Assembly (NCBI RefSeq): GCF_009467805.1
Contig: NZ_WIAY01000011.1
Coordinates: 1 to 64,000 of the forward strand
DNA: 64,000 bases
Direction: 5' to 3'
Source: Stenotrophomonas nematodicola
GTDB taxonomy: Bacteria > Pseudomonadota > Gammaproteobacteria > Xanthomonadales > Xanthomonadaceae
The translations under genes were made by a program, and so were the position numbers. The notes below the pieces were generated by a model, which saw nothing but the letters and a program-made list of their open reading frames with translations, ran no database searches and was not told the DNA's origin. Below, in pieces: positions 25,598-34,099 of the stretch (position 1 is its first letter; the number at the start of each line of letters is the position of its first letter).

Positions 25598-27274
25598 TCA
25601 CATCGCCGGGTAGTTGGGGCCGCCGCCACCTTGCGGGGTCACCCACACGATGTTCTGGGTGGGGTCCTTGATGTCGCAGGTTTTGCAGTGCACGCAGTTC
25701 TGCGCGTTGATCTGCAGCTGCTCCTGGCCCTCGGCGCCGACGAACTCGTACACGCCGGCCGGGCAGTAGCGCGCTTCCGGCCCGGCGTACTCGGCGAGGT
25801 TGACCCGCACCGGCACGCTGGCGTCTTTCAGCGTCAGGTGGCTGGGCTGGTCTTCCTCGTGATTGGTGCTGCTCAGGAACACCGAACTGAGGCGGTCGAA
25901 GGTGAGCACGTTGTCCGGCTTGGGATACACGATCCGGGTGTGCTGCGACGCCGGTTCCAGGCACTCGTGGTCGGCCTTGCTGTGGCGCAGCGTCCACGGC
26001 GGGTTGCGGATGCCCAGCTTGGGCAGCAGCCATTGCTCGATGCCGGTCATCAGCGTGGCCACGGTGCGGCCCTTCTTGAACCACTGCTTGAAGTTCTTGG
26101 ACTGCTTGAGTTCGTCATGCAGCCAGCTGCTCTCGAACGCGGCGGGGTAGGCGCTGAGTTCGTCGCGCTGGCGCCCTTCGGTCAGCGCATCGAACGCGGC
26201 ATCAGCGGCCAGCATGCCGGTCTTGATCGCCGCATGGCTGCCCTTGATGCGGCTCGCGTTGAGGTAACCCGCTTCGCAGCCGACCAGCGCGCCGCCGGGG
26301 AAGACCGTCTTGGGCAGCGACAGCAGGCCGCCGGCGGTGATCGCACGCGCGCCGTAGGCGATGCGCTTGCCATCCTCCAGGTGTTTGCGGATCGCCGGAT
26401 GGGTCTTGAAGCGCTGGAACTCCTCGAACGGGCTCATCCACGGATTGCGGTAGTCCAGACCGACCACAAAACCGACCGCGACCTTGCCGCCGTCGGCGTG
26501 GTAAAGGAACGAGCCACCGTAGGTGTCGCTGTCCAGCGGCCAGCCGGCGGTGTGCACGACCAGGCCCGGTTCGTGCTTGGCCGGGTCGATCTGCCACAGT
26601 TCCTTGATGCCGATGCCGTAGGCCTGCGGATCCTTGCCGGCATCGAGCTGGTAGCGCGCGATCAGCTGGCGGCCAAGGTGGCCGCGCGAGCCTTCGGCGA
26701 AGATCGTGTAGCGGGCATGCAGTTCCATGCCACGCTCGAAGTTGGGACCGTGCGTGCCATCCTTGCGGATGCCCATGTCGCCGGTGGCCACGCCCATCAC
26801 CGCACCGGTCTCGTCGTACAGCACCTCGGCGGCGGCGAAGCCGGGGAAGATCGCCACGTCCAGCGCCTCGGCCTGCTGGGCCAGCCAACGGGTCACTTCA
26901 CCCAGGCTGATGATGTAGTTGCCTTCGTTGTGGAAACACTCCGGCAGCAGCGCGTTGGGCGTGCTGCGCGCGCCGTCCGGGCTGAGGAACAGGAATTCGT
27001 CGCGGGTGACCTTCTGCTTCAGCGGTGCGCCGCGCTCGGCCCAGTCGGGGAACAGTTCGGTCAGCGCGCGGGTATCCATGATCGCACCGGACAGAATGTG
27101 CGCGCCGGGTTCGGAGCCCTTCTCCAGCACGCATACGGACAGCTCGCGCCCGGCCTCGATGGCACGCTGGCGCAGCCGGATCGCGGTGGCCAGGCCAGCG
27201 GGGCCGGCGCCGACGATCACCACGTCGAATTCCATGGCTTCACGCGGGGGCAGGGCGGTGGTTTCTTCGCTCAT
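25598..27274 (-). CDS. etfD: Electron transfer flavoprotein-ubiquinone oxidoreductase
   Basis: The 558-residue monotopic enzyme passes electrons from reduced ETF to ubiquinone. It has the N-terminal FAD motif VIVGAGPAGLATAIRL. The C-terminal 4Fe-4S cluster ligands are the Cys in RYCPAGVYEF and the three in NCVHCKTCDIKDP. Length and domain order match ETF-QO. The start was set at 27274 rather than further upstream because homology begins at EFDVVIVG. Its electron donors would include the glutaryl-CoA dehydrogenase encoded nearby at 28124-29287. The ETF subunits are not in this window. Confidence 0.93.
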   Translation of the reverse strand: MSEETTALPPREAMEFDVVIVGAGPAGLATAIRLRQRAIEAGRELSVCVLEKGSEPGAHILSGAIMDTRALTELFPDWAERGAPLKQKVTRDEFLFLSPDGARSTPNALLPECFHNEGNYIISLGEVTRWLAQQAEALDVAIFPGFAAAEVLYDETGAVMGVATGDMGIRKDGTHGPNFERGMELHARYTIFAEGSRGHLGRQLIARYQLDAGKDPQAYGIGIKELWQIDPAKHEPGLVVHTAGWPLDSDTYGGSFLYHADGGKVAVGFVVGLDYRNPWMSPFEEFQRFKTHPAIRKHLEDGKRIAYGARAITAGGLLSLPKTVFPGGALVGCEAGYLNASRIKGSHAAIKTGMLAADAAFDALTEGRQRDELSAYPAAFESSWLHDELKQSKNFKQWFKKGRTVATLMTGIEQWLLPKLGIRNPPWTLRHSKADHECLEPASQHTRIVYPKPDNVLTFDRLSSVFLSSTNHEEDQPSHLTLKDASVPVRVNLAEYAGPEARYCPAGVYEFVGAEGQEQLQINAQNCVHCKTCDIKDPTQNIVWVTPQGGGGPNYPAM

Positions 27275-27503
27275 CGGGGTGCGTAACTCTTGGGTAGTGC
27301 CGACCCGGCCAAGGCCGGCGGCGGTTGCCTGGGAATCGCGCGAGGCTGCACCGCGCAACTGCTGGATCAAGCTGTCAGGGTACCGGCACGCGACGATTCC
27401 GCCTAGGTCGCCACCGGTGGCGCGGTGGGCCCCGCAGCTCGCAACGTCGGATGGTGCGCCGCATCAATTCAACGGGTGGTGGCAGCGTATGGCGCTGCGC
27501 GGC

Positions 27504-28004
27504 TCAGCCGGTCGCATCGAAACCGGCGTGGTAGCGCACGTCGGCATCGGGACTGTCACCGCGCAGCCGCCGCGACTGGAAGTACGCGGCGGGAATGCCG
27601 GGCAGCCGCAGGCGCGGATCGGCCTCGAAGCCGAAGCGCGCGTAATACGCCGGATCGCCGAGCAGCACGCAGCCCGCAGCGCCGCGGGCCTGCAGCGCAT
27701 CGATAGCGGCCTGCATCAGGGCGCTGCCGATGCCACGGCCCTGCTGCGCGGGCAGCACCGAGATCGGGCCGAGCCCATACCAGTCGGTGCTGCCGTCGCT
27801 CAGTTCGACCGGCGACAGCGCGACGTGGCCCAGCAGCGCCGCGCCCTCTTCGGCAACCAGCGAAACCGACAGCGCACCGGACCGGCGCAGCGCATCGACG
27901 ATGAACGACTCGGTGTGGCTGCTGTGGGGCGCGTCCTGGAAGGCCTCGCGGGTGAGGGCATGGATGGCGTCGATGTCGTCGGGGCGTTCCGCGCGGATCT
28001 GCAT
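27504..28004 (-). CDS. GNAT family N-acetyltransferase, YhbS type
   Basis: The 166-residue product is a single GNAT domain. The acetyl-CoA loop is QQGRGIGSALMQAAIDALQ. The segment LGPISVLPAQQGRG and the later CVLLGDPAYYARFGFE are typical of the YhbS branch. The substrate is unknown. On the minus strand a TACAAT box lies about 30 bases upstream of the ATG and an AGGAG Shine-Dalgarno sequence precedes it. The start is at 28004 rather than the longer in-frame extension. Confidence 0.88.
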   Translation of the reverse strand: MQIRAERPDDIDAIHALTREAFQDAPHSSHTESFIVDALRRSGALSVSLVAEEGAALLGHVALSPVELSDGSTDWYGLGPISVLPAQQGRGIGSALMQAAIDALQARGAAGCVLLGDPAYYARFGFEADPRLRLPGIPAAYFQSRRLRGDSPDADVRYHAGFDATG

Positions 28005-28123
28005 GTCCGGCTCCTCTGCTGTGACATGGGCATTGTAGGCCGTGCTGCGGCATGCCTTGGCCTGCCCCTGCGCAGGGACCACAATGGGCGCCGTGTTCCA
28101 CCGCCACGATGCCCCGGGTAGCC

Positions 28124-29287
28124 ATGTCACTGAATCCGTACGACCTGTTTGATGTCCGCTCCCTGCTCACCGAGGAGGAACGTGCCGTACAGGCCACGGT
28201 GGCGCGCTTCACCGATGAACGGGTCCTGCCGATCATCGGCGACGCGTTCGACCAGGGGCGCTTCCCCGACGAACTGATCCCCGAGATCGCGGCGTTGGGC
28301 CTGCTCGGCTCCAGCCTGCCCGAACAGTACGGCGGTGGCGGCCTCAATGCGGTCAGCTACGGGCTGATCTGCCAGGAACTGGAACGTGGCGACTCCGGGC
28401 TGCGCAGTTTCGTGTCGGTGCAGAGCTCGCTGTGCATGTACCCGATCTTCGCCTACGGCAGCGAGGAACAGCGCCTGCGCTGGCTGCCCGACATGGCCGC
28501 CGGCAAGGTGATCGGCTGCTTCGGGCTGACCGAGGCGCACGGCGGGTCGGACCCGGCGGCAATGAAGACCCGGGCCGTGCGCGATGGCGGCGACTGGGTG
28601 GTGAACGGCAGCAAGATGTGGATCACCAGTGGGCCGGTGGCCGATATCGCCATCGTCTGGGCGCACACCGAGGACGGCATCCAGGGGTTCGTGCTGGAAA
28701 AGGGCATGCCCGGTTTCAGCACCCAGGAAATCAAGCACAAGATGAGCCTGCGTGCGTCGCTCACCGGCGCGCTGTTCTTCGACAATGTGCGTGTCCCCGA
28801 GCGCAACCGCCTGCCCAATGTGCAGGGCTTGAAGGGTCCGCTGGGCTGCCTCAACCAGGCGCGTTACGGCATCAGCTGGGGGCCGATCGGTGCGGCGGTG
28901 GCGTGCCTGGACGAAGCGCTGAACTACACCAAGCAGCGCGTGCTGTTCGGCCGCCCGGTGGCCGCCACGCAGAGCGCACAGATCAAGCTGGCCGACATGG
29001 CCCGGCGGATCACCACCGCGCAGCTGTTGTCGCTGCAGCTGGGACGCCTGAAGGATGCCGGGCAGCTGCAGCCGCAGCAGGTCAGCCTGGCCAAGTGGAA
29101 CAACTGCCGGATGGCGATCGACATCGCGCGTGAATGCCGCGACCTGCTCGGCGGCGCCGGCATCACCACCGAGCACGTGGCGATCCGGCATGCGCTGAAC
29201 CTGGAATCGGTGATCACCTACGAGGGCACCGAGACCGTGCACCAGCTGGTGATCGGGCGCGAGCTGACCGGCATCAACGCGTTCTGA
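28124..29287 (+). CDS. gcdH: Glutaryl-CoA dehydrogenase
   Basis: The 387-residue flavoenzyme oxidises and decarboxylates glutaryl-CoA to crotonyl-CoA in lysine and tryptophan breakdown. It has the acyl-CoA dehydrogenase signatures CFGLTEAHGGSDP and WITSGPVADIAIVW. The catalytic base Glu367 lies in TYEGTETVHQLVIGR, and the closing segment LTGINAF is characteristic of glutaryl-CoA dehydrogenases. Reduced ETF formed here would be re-oxidised by the ETF-QO at 25598-27274. It is divergent from the GNAT gene. Confidence 0.92.
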   Translation: MSLNPYDLFDVRSLLTEEERAVQATVARFTDERVLPIIGDAFDQGRFPDELIPEIAALGLLGSSLPEQYGGGGLNAVSYGLICQELERGDSGLRSFVSVQSSLCMYPIFAYGSEEQRLRWLPDMAAGKVIGCFGLTEAHGGSDPAAMKTRAVRDGGDWVVNGSKMWITSGPVADIAIVWAHTEDGIQGFVLEKGMPGFSTQEIKHKMSLRASLTGALFFDNVRVPERNRLPNVQGLKGPLGCLNQARYGISWGPIGAAVACLDEALNYTKQRVLFGRPVAATQSAQIKLADMARRITTAQLLSLQLGRLKDAGQLQPQQVSLAKWNNCRMAIDIARECRDLLGGAGITTEHVAIRHALNLESVITYEGTETVHQLVIGRELTGINAF

Positions 29288-29320
29288 AGGCCACCGGGCC
29301 GACGGTTGGTGGGCACAGGC

Positions 29321-29800
29321 CTACTGGCCGCCGGCGAATCCGCTCTGGCGCCAGGCTTCGTACATCACCACCGCGACGGTGTTGGACAGATTGAGGCTGC
29401 GGTTGCCCGGCTGCATCGGCAGGCGCAGCCGGCGGCCGTGCGGCAGCGAATCGAGCAGGTCCTGGGGCAGGCCGCGGGTTTCCGGGCCGAACAGGAAGGC
29501 ATCGCCGTCTTCAAACGGCTGGGTGTCATAACGCACGCTGCCGCGGGTGCTCAGGGCGAACAGGCGCTTGGGGGCAATGGCCTGCAGGGCGGCATCCAGG
29601 TCGGGATGTACCTGCAGTCGAGCGTATTCGTGATAGTCCAGGCCGGCGCGCTTGAGCTGCTTGTCGCTCAGGTCGAAACCGAGCGGCTCGATCAGGTGCA
29701 GCCGCGCGCCGGTGTTGGCGCAGAGGCGGATCACATTGCCGGTGTTCGGCGGAATTTCGGGTTGGAACAGGACGACGTGGAACGTAGGCGAGGCAGTCAT
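29321..29800 (-). CDS. trmL: tRNA (cytidine(34)-2'-O)-methyltransferase TrmL
   Basis: The 159-residue SPOUT enzyme methylates the wobble ribose of tRNA-Leu isoacceptors. It has the N-terminal LFQPEIPPNTGNVIRLCANT and the C-terminal knot motifs FGPETRGLP and RSLNLSNTVAVVMYEAWRQ. Length is typical. The start lies 6 nt after a TACACT box with no Shine-Dalgarno sequence, so the mRNA may be leaderless. It converges with gcdH. Confidence 0.93.
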   Translation of the reverse strand: MTASPTFHVVLFQPEIPPNTGNVIRLCANTGARLHLIEPLGFDLSDKQLKRAGLDYHEYARLQVHPDLDAALQAIAPKRLFALSTRGSVRYDTQPFEDGDAFLFGPETRGLPQDLLDSLPHGRRLRLPMQPGNRSLNLSNTVAVVMYEAWRQSGFAGGQ

Positions 29801-29806
29801 CGGCGC

Positions 29807-29812
29807 AGTGTA
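29807..29812 (-). promoter_or_regulatory. Candidate leaderless -10 box of trmL
   Basis: On the minus strand TACACT is followed by GCGCCG and the ATG at 29800. The 6-nt spacing matches the leaderless group. Confidence 0.4.
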
Positions 29813-29843
29813 CGCCGCGGCTGCGAAGGTTCGCAGCCGGAAA

Positions 29844-30311
29844 TCAGCGGACCAGCACCGAGGCGGCGGTTTCCAGGGCCAGGGCCTGCAGGTCCGACGG
29901 GCTCGGGCGCACGTGCAGGGTCGGCAGGTTGACGATCACGTCGCGGGCAACGGCAGTGGCGGCAGCGGTCAGGGCGGCCACGTAGTCGCGGTTGCCGGCT
30001 TCTTCGGCAGCCAGGGCCTGGTACTGCTCGGCGGTCGGACGGACGTCGACGGTGGCCAGGGTGGTGACGCGGCGGTTGGCGGTCAGCTCGGCGCGGTACT
30101 CGGCGATCATGCCGGCGGTCGGGCGGACTTCGACCACGGCCAGGGTGGGGATGGTGCTGTTGCGCTCGACGTCGGCCTGGGCGATCTGGTCGGCGGAGGG
30201 GCGCACCTGCACGGTGTCCAGGGTGGTGATGGCCGAGGCGGCCTGCAGGTTGCCGGCAAAGGCGGTGCTGGCGGCGATGGCGATGGCAATGGCGAGGGTC
30301 TTGGTGTTCAT
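29844..30311 (-). CDS. Exported protein with four VRP repeats
   Basis: The 155-residue product has a signal peptide (about residues 1-24, ending LQAAS). I do not recognise the family. The mature part holds four copies of a short motif with consensus (I/V)xxLxxVxVRP(S/T)A: ITTLDTVQVRPSADQ, IPTLAVVEVRPTAGM, VTTLATVDVRPTAEQ and IVNLPTLHVRPSPSD. Copies one to three are 30-40 residues apart, joined by helical Ala/Glu-rich linkers. The fourth is separated by a longer Ala-rich segment. The pattern suggests repeated beta-hairpins or peptide ligands. No cysteine is present in the mature part. Confidence 0.72.
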   Translation of the reverse strand: MNTKTLAIAIAIAASTAFAGNLQAASAITTLDTVQVRPSADQIAQADVERNSTIPTLAVVEVRPTAGMIAEYRAELTANRRVTTLATVDVRPTAEQYQALAAEEAGNRDYVAALTAAATAVARDVIVNLPTLHVRPSPSDLQALALETAASVLVR

Positions 30312-30683
30312 GGCGGGTCCTGTTTAGTGTTGGTGAGCAGTGGTGTGGTAGTAAGGTAGTACACCGAATCTGGGCTTGCAAGAACAATCTGCATTTTTCT
30401 TTGTTTGTTCAGCCATCAGTCAGCTTTAGGCTGGGTTCCCCAAGGGGCACTTAGGACAAAGCAGGCTTCGTGCCAACTTTTACGTATTGATTTGAAAGGG
30501 ATTTTTGCGTCGCGGTGAGTGTCCGCTGTCCGGACACCTGTCCGTTGCCGCGCCGTTCTGTCCGCGTCATCCGGCGCGGACACCGCATCGCAGCCCTGGA
30601 CACCGGCAATGACTGTTGGCGGATGCCTTTCGACGGGCGCTCGCGCTAGCATCGACCTTCACTTTCATGACCAAGGAACAGGA
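30312..30683. other. 372-bp intergenic region between divergent genes
   Basis: No coding sequence is seen. The left part (about 30340-30510) is AT-rich and likely carries the promoter of the minus-strand VRP-repeat gene. The right part holds a cluster of GTCCG pentamers and leads to the protease gene. An AAGGAACAGGA Shine-Dalgarno region precedes the ATG at 30684. Confidence 0.6.
30527..30536. promoter_or_regulatory. TGTCCGGACA palindrome within GTCCG repeats
   Basis: The perfect palindrome TGTCCGGACA lies among further GTCCG copies at 30521-30525, 30540-30544 and 30560-30564, plus an inverted CGGAC at 30577-30581. This is a candidate operator cluster for one of the two divergent genes. No regulator can be named. 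Confidence 0.4.
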
Positions 30684-33569
30684 ATGACCGTCCAACTCCG
30701 CCCGCGCGCTGCGCTGCTGGCCGTAGCCCTTTCCACCGCGCTGGGCGCGCTTGCCCCGGCACCGGTGCTGGCCAAGCCGGCTGCGGTGGCCAAGGTCGAC
30801 ATTCCGTTCGAAGAGTTCACCCTGCCCAACGGGCTGCGGGTGGTGGTGCACACCGACCGCAAGGCGCCGATCGTCGCGGTCAACATCTGGTACCACGTCG
30901 GCAGCAAGGACGAACCGGCCGGCCGCACCGGCTTCGCGCACCTGTTTGAACACCTGATGTTCCAGGGCAGCGAGAACCACGCCGGCGAGTACTTCGAGCC
31001 CTTCAAGCAGGTCGGCGTGACCGGCCAGAACGGCACCACCAACACCGATCGCACCAACTACTTCGAGAACGTGCCCACCACCGCGCTGGACATGGCGCTG
31101 TGGATGGAGTCCGATCGCATGGGCCATCTGCTTGGCGCGATCGACCAGGCCGCGCTCGACGAACAGCGCGGCGTGGTGCAGAACGAAAAGCGCCAGGGCG
31201 AGAACCAGCCCTATGGCCAGGTGTGGGAAAAGCTCAACCGCGCGCTGTATCCGGAAGGGCACCCGTATCACCACAGCGTGATCGGCTCGATGAACGATCT
31301 CAACGCCGCCTCGCTGGATGACGTCAAGACCTGGTTCCGTACCTGGTACGGCCCGAACAACGCGGTGCTGGTGCTCGCCGGCGACATCGACGTGGCCACG
31401 GCCAAGGAAAAGGTTGCCCGTTACTTCGGCGACATCCCGGCGGGTCCGAGCATGGCCCAGCCGAAGGTGGACGTGGCCAAGCGCCCGGCTTCCACCCGCG
31501 AAGTGATGACCGACAAGGTGCCGCAGGCGCGCATCTACCGCGCCTGGAACGTGGCCCAGGTCGGCACCACCGACATCGACCAGCTGCAGCTGCTGGCGCA
31601 GGTGCTCGGCGGCGCCAAGTCCTCGCGTCTGGACCAGCGCCTGGTGCACCAGGACCAGCTGGTGGACAACATCAGCGCCGGCGCCTACAGCTCGCAGCTG
31701 GGCTCCAATTTCATGATCGTCGCCAGCGTCAAGCAGGGCGTGGACCCGGCCAAGGTCGAGGCCATCATCGATGAGGAAATCAAGCGCCTGCTCAAGGACG
31801 GTCCGACGGCCGAAGAACTGAGCCGGGGCAAGACGGCCTTCCGCGCCGGCTTCATCCGCGGCATCGAGCGCATCGGTGGCTTCGGCGGCAAGGCCGACGC
31901 ACTGGCCGAATGCACCGTGTTCGAAGGCGACCCGGGCTGCTTCCGCAAGTCGCTGGCCAACATCGACGCGGCCACCGCCGCCGACGTGCGCGCCGTGGGC
32001 GCCAAGTGGCTGGGCACCGGCGACCACACCATCGTGGTCGAGCCGGGCGCGCGCGTGGCCCTGCCGGAACTGCCGTCGGCAACGCCGCAGCCGTTCACCG
32101 TGCCGGCCGTGGACGCCAGGTACACCACCCTGCCCAAGGGCGTCGACCGCAGCACCGGCGTGCCGCAGACCAAGACCTTCCCGGAACTGAAGTTCCCGCA
32201 GCTGCACCGCGCCACGCTGAAGAACGGCACCAAGGTGATCCTGGCCGAGCGCCACGACATCCCGGTGGTGCAGTTCAGCTATGAGTTCCCCGGTGGCTTC
32301 ACCGCCGACCAGGGCCGCAAGTCCGGCACCGCCAACTTCACGATGGGCATGCTGACCGAAGGTGCCGGCGAGCGCGGCGCACTGCCGTTCGCCGATGCCG
32401 CCGATGCGCTGGGCGCCAAGCTGGACGCGTCGGCCTCGCTGGACAACACCAGCGTGTACCTGTCGGCCCTGAAGGAAAACCTGGCGCCGTCGCTGGCGCT
32501 CTATGCCGACATGCTGCGCCAGCCGCGTTTCGACCAGACCGAGATCGACCGCATCAAGGCCAGCTGGATCGCCGGCATCCGCCAGGAGAAGGTCAACCCG
32601 AGCGCCTCGGCGATGCGCGTGCTGCCGACGCTGCTGTACGGCGCCGGCCATCCGTATGCCATTCCCTTCACCGGCAGCGGCAACGAGGCCGACATCCAGG
32701 CCCTGACCCGCGCCGAGCTGGTGGACTTCCACGCCCAGTGGCTGCGTCCGGAACAGGGCACCCTGATCGTTGTGGGTGACACCACGCTGAAGGAAATCGT
32801 GCCGCTGCTGGAACGCCAGTTCGGTGACTGGAAGGCCGACGGCGCCGCGCCGCAGATCAAGGCCCCGGTGGATGTGGCACGTCCGGCACAAACCCGCGTG
32901 TTCCTCATCGACCAGCCGGGCGCCGTGCAGGCCAACCTGTTCGCCGCCCAGGTGGTGCCGTCCTCGATGGACGCCGGCACCACCCGCTTCGACATCGCCA
33001 ACGGCGTGCTCGGCGGCGACTTCACCTCGCGCCTGAACATGAACCTGCGCGAGCAGAAGCACTGGTCCTATGGTGCCGGCAGCAACGCCAGCAACACCCT
33101 GGGCCAGCGCCCGTGGACGGCGCGTGCCCCGGTCCAGATCGACAAGACCGCCCCGTCGATCGCCGAGATGCAGAAGGAAATCGCCGAGTTCGCCAGTGCG
33201 GCCAAGCCGGCCACTGCGGCCGAGGTCGAGCGCATCCGCAACATCCAGACCCTGAGCCTGCCGGGCGCCTATGAAACCGCCAGCGCGGTGCTGGGCACCA
33301 TCAGCGGCATCGTCAGCTACAAGCGCCCGGACGACTACGTGTTCAAGCGCAAGGCCGAGATCGAGGCGATGACCCCGGCGCAGGTGCAGCAGGCCGCGGC
33401 CACGCTCGATCCCAAGACCCTGACCTGGATCGTGGTCGGTGACCTGAAGCAGACCGAGGCACCGGTCCGCGCGCTGAACCTGGGCGAGGTCACCGTGATC
33501 GACGCCGACGGCAAGCCCGTGAAGGCCTCCGCGCCGGCCGCTCCGGTGGCCACGCCCAAGGCCCGCTAA
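30684..33569 (+). CDS. M16 family zinc metallopeptidase (pitrilysin-like), exported
   Basis: The 961-residue product has a signal peptide (about 1-31). Two M16 repeats follow, each made of an active and an inactive half. The inverted zinc motif HxxEH is at residues 86-90 (HLFEH), and the distal Glu lies in the EQRGVVQNEKRQ helix. The second half begins near KFPQLHRATLKNGTKVIL and lacks HxxEH, as usual. Such periplasmic proteases degrade unfolded peptides. It ends with a low-complexity Ala/Pro/Lys tail. The start was set by the signal peptide and the Shine-Dalgarno sequence. Confidence 0.92.
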   Translation: MTVQLRPRAALLAVALSTALGALAPAPVLAKPAAVAKVDIPFEEFTLPNGLRVVVHTDRKAPIVAVNIWYHVGSKDEPAGRTGFAHLFEHLMFQGSENHAGEYFEPFKQVGVTGQNGTTNTDRTNYFENVPTTALDMALWMESDRMGHLLGAIDQAALDEQRGVVQNEKRQGENQPYGQVWEKLNRALYPEGHPYHHSVIGSMNDLNAASLDDVKTWFRTWYGPNNAVLVLAGDIDVATAKEKVARYFGDIPAGPSMAQPKVDVAKRPASTREVMTDKVPQARIYRAWNVAQVGTTDIDQLQLLAQVLGGAKSSRLDQRLVHQDQLVDNISAGAYSSQLGSNFMIVASVKQGVDPAKVEAIIDEEIKRLLKDGPTAEELSRGKTAFRAGFIRGIERIGGFGGKADALAECTVFEGDPGCFRKSLANIDAATAADVRAVGAKWLGTGDHTIVVEPGARVALPELPSATPQPFTVPAVDARYTTLPKGVDRSTGVPQTKTFPELKFPQLHRATLKNGTKVILAERHDIPVVQFSYEFPGGFTADQGRKSGTANFTMGMLTEGAGERGALPFADAADALGAKLDASASLDNTSVYLSALKENLAPSLALYADMLRQPRFDQTEIDRIKASWIAGIRQEKVNPSASAMRVLPTLLYGAGHPYAIPFTGSGNEADIQALTRAELVDFHAQWLRPEQGTLIVVGDTTLKEIVPLLERQFGDWKADGAAPQIKAPVDVARPAQTRVFLIDQPGAVQANLFAAQVVPSSMDAGTTRFDIANGVLGGDFTSRLNMNLREQKHWSYGAGSNASNTLGQRPWTARAPVQIDKTAPSIAEMQKEIAEFASAAKPATAAEVERIRNIQTLSLPGAYETASAVLGTISGIVSYKRPDDYVFKRKAEIEAMTPAQVQQAAATLDPKTLTWIVVGDLKQTEAPVRALNLGEVTVIDADGKPVKASAPAAPVATPKAR

Positions 33570-33581
33570 GCCGGCCTGGAG

Positions 33582-33611
33582 GATCACCGCCCTGGCGACA
33601 GGGCGGTGATC
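33582..33611. terminator. Perfect 13-bp hairpin with GCGA loop after the protease gene
   Basis: GATCACCGCCCTG, loop GCGA, CAGGGCGGTGATC. The GNRA-type tetraloop and perfect stem suggest a stable RNA hairpin, but there is no T tract. It may act as a 3' stabiliser or weak terminator. Confidence 0.6.
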
Positions 33612-33669
33612 ACAGCCGATTCAGCCGTTTCCCGCACAATCCCCTTCGTCGTCCTGCAAGGCTTCCCGC

Positions 33670-33987
33670 ATGCGCCATCTGCTCCTGTCCACCCTGATCC
33701 TCAGCGTCACCGCCTGCACCTGGGTGCCGATCGAACCGGTCGGCAAGACCGTCCGCGTCCTCCCGGCCGGGGCAGTGCCCAGTGGCTGCCAGAGCAAGGG
33801 CGAGGTGGTGGTGACGGTCAAGAGCAAGGTCGGCTTCTACAACCGCAACCCCCTGCGCGTGCAGGACGAGCTGGAAACCCTGGCCCGCAACGAGGCCCCC
33901 AGTGCCGGGGCCAATGCCGTTCAGGCGGCCGGCCTGCCGGCCGATGGCAGCCAGCGTTTCCTGGCCTTCCAGTGCCCGCCACGCTGA
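33670..33987 (+). CDS. Small lipoprotein, DUF4156-like
   Basis: The 105-residue product has a lipoprotein signal ending in SVTAC. A mature domain of about 85 residues follows, with VPSGCQSKGEVVVTVKSKVG and NEAPSAGANAVQA, which resembles the DUF4156 lipoprotein family. The two mature cysteines (in SGCQS and FQCPP) could form a disulphide, as the family pattern suggests. Its function is not known. A CACAAT box lies about 35 bases upstream. Confidence 0.8.
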   Translation: MRHLLLSTLILSVTACTWVPIEPVGKTVRVLPAGAVPSGCQSKGEVVVTVKSKVGFYNRNPLRVQDELETLARNEAPSAGANAVQAAGLPADGSQRFLAFQCPPR

Positions 33988-34099
33988 ACCCTTCACACCC
34001 GGGGCGGACCATACGCCCGGGCGTGAATTCGTAAAGGTGCGGTGAAGGCGGCGCCGGCTTACAATAGCGCCCCCTTTGCCTGAGCCTTGGCGCTAACTG

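Noticed and set aside
30567-33587. A minus-strand open frame of about 1000 codons opposite the M16 protease gene
   Set aside because: Same reason: low-complexity translation and no motif, and the other strand encodes a complete protease.
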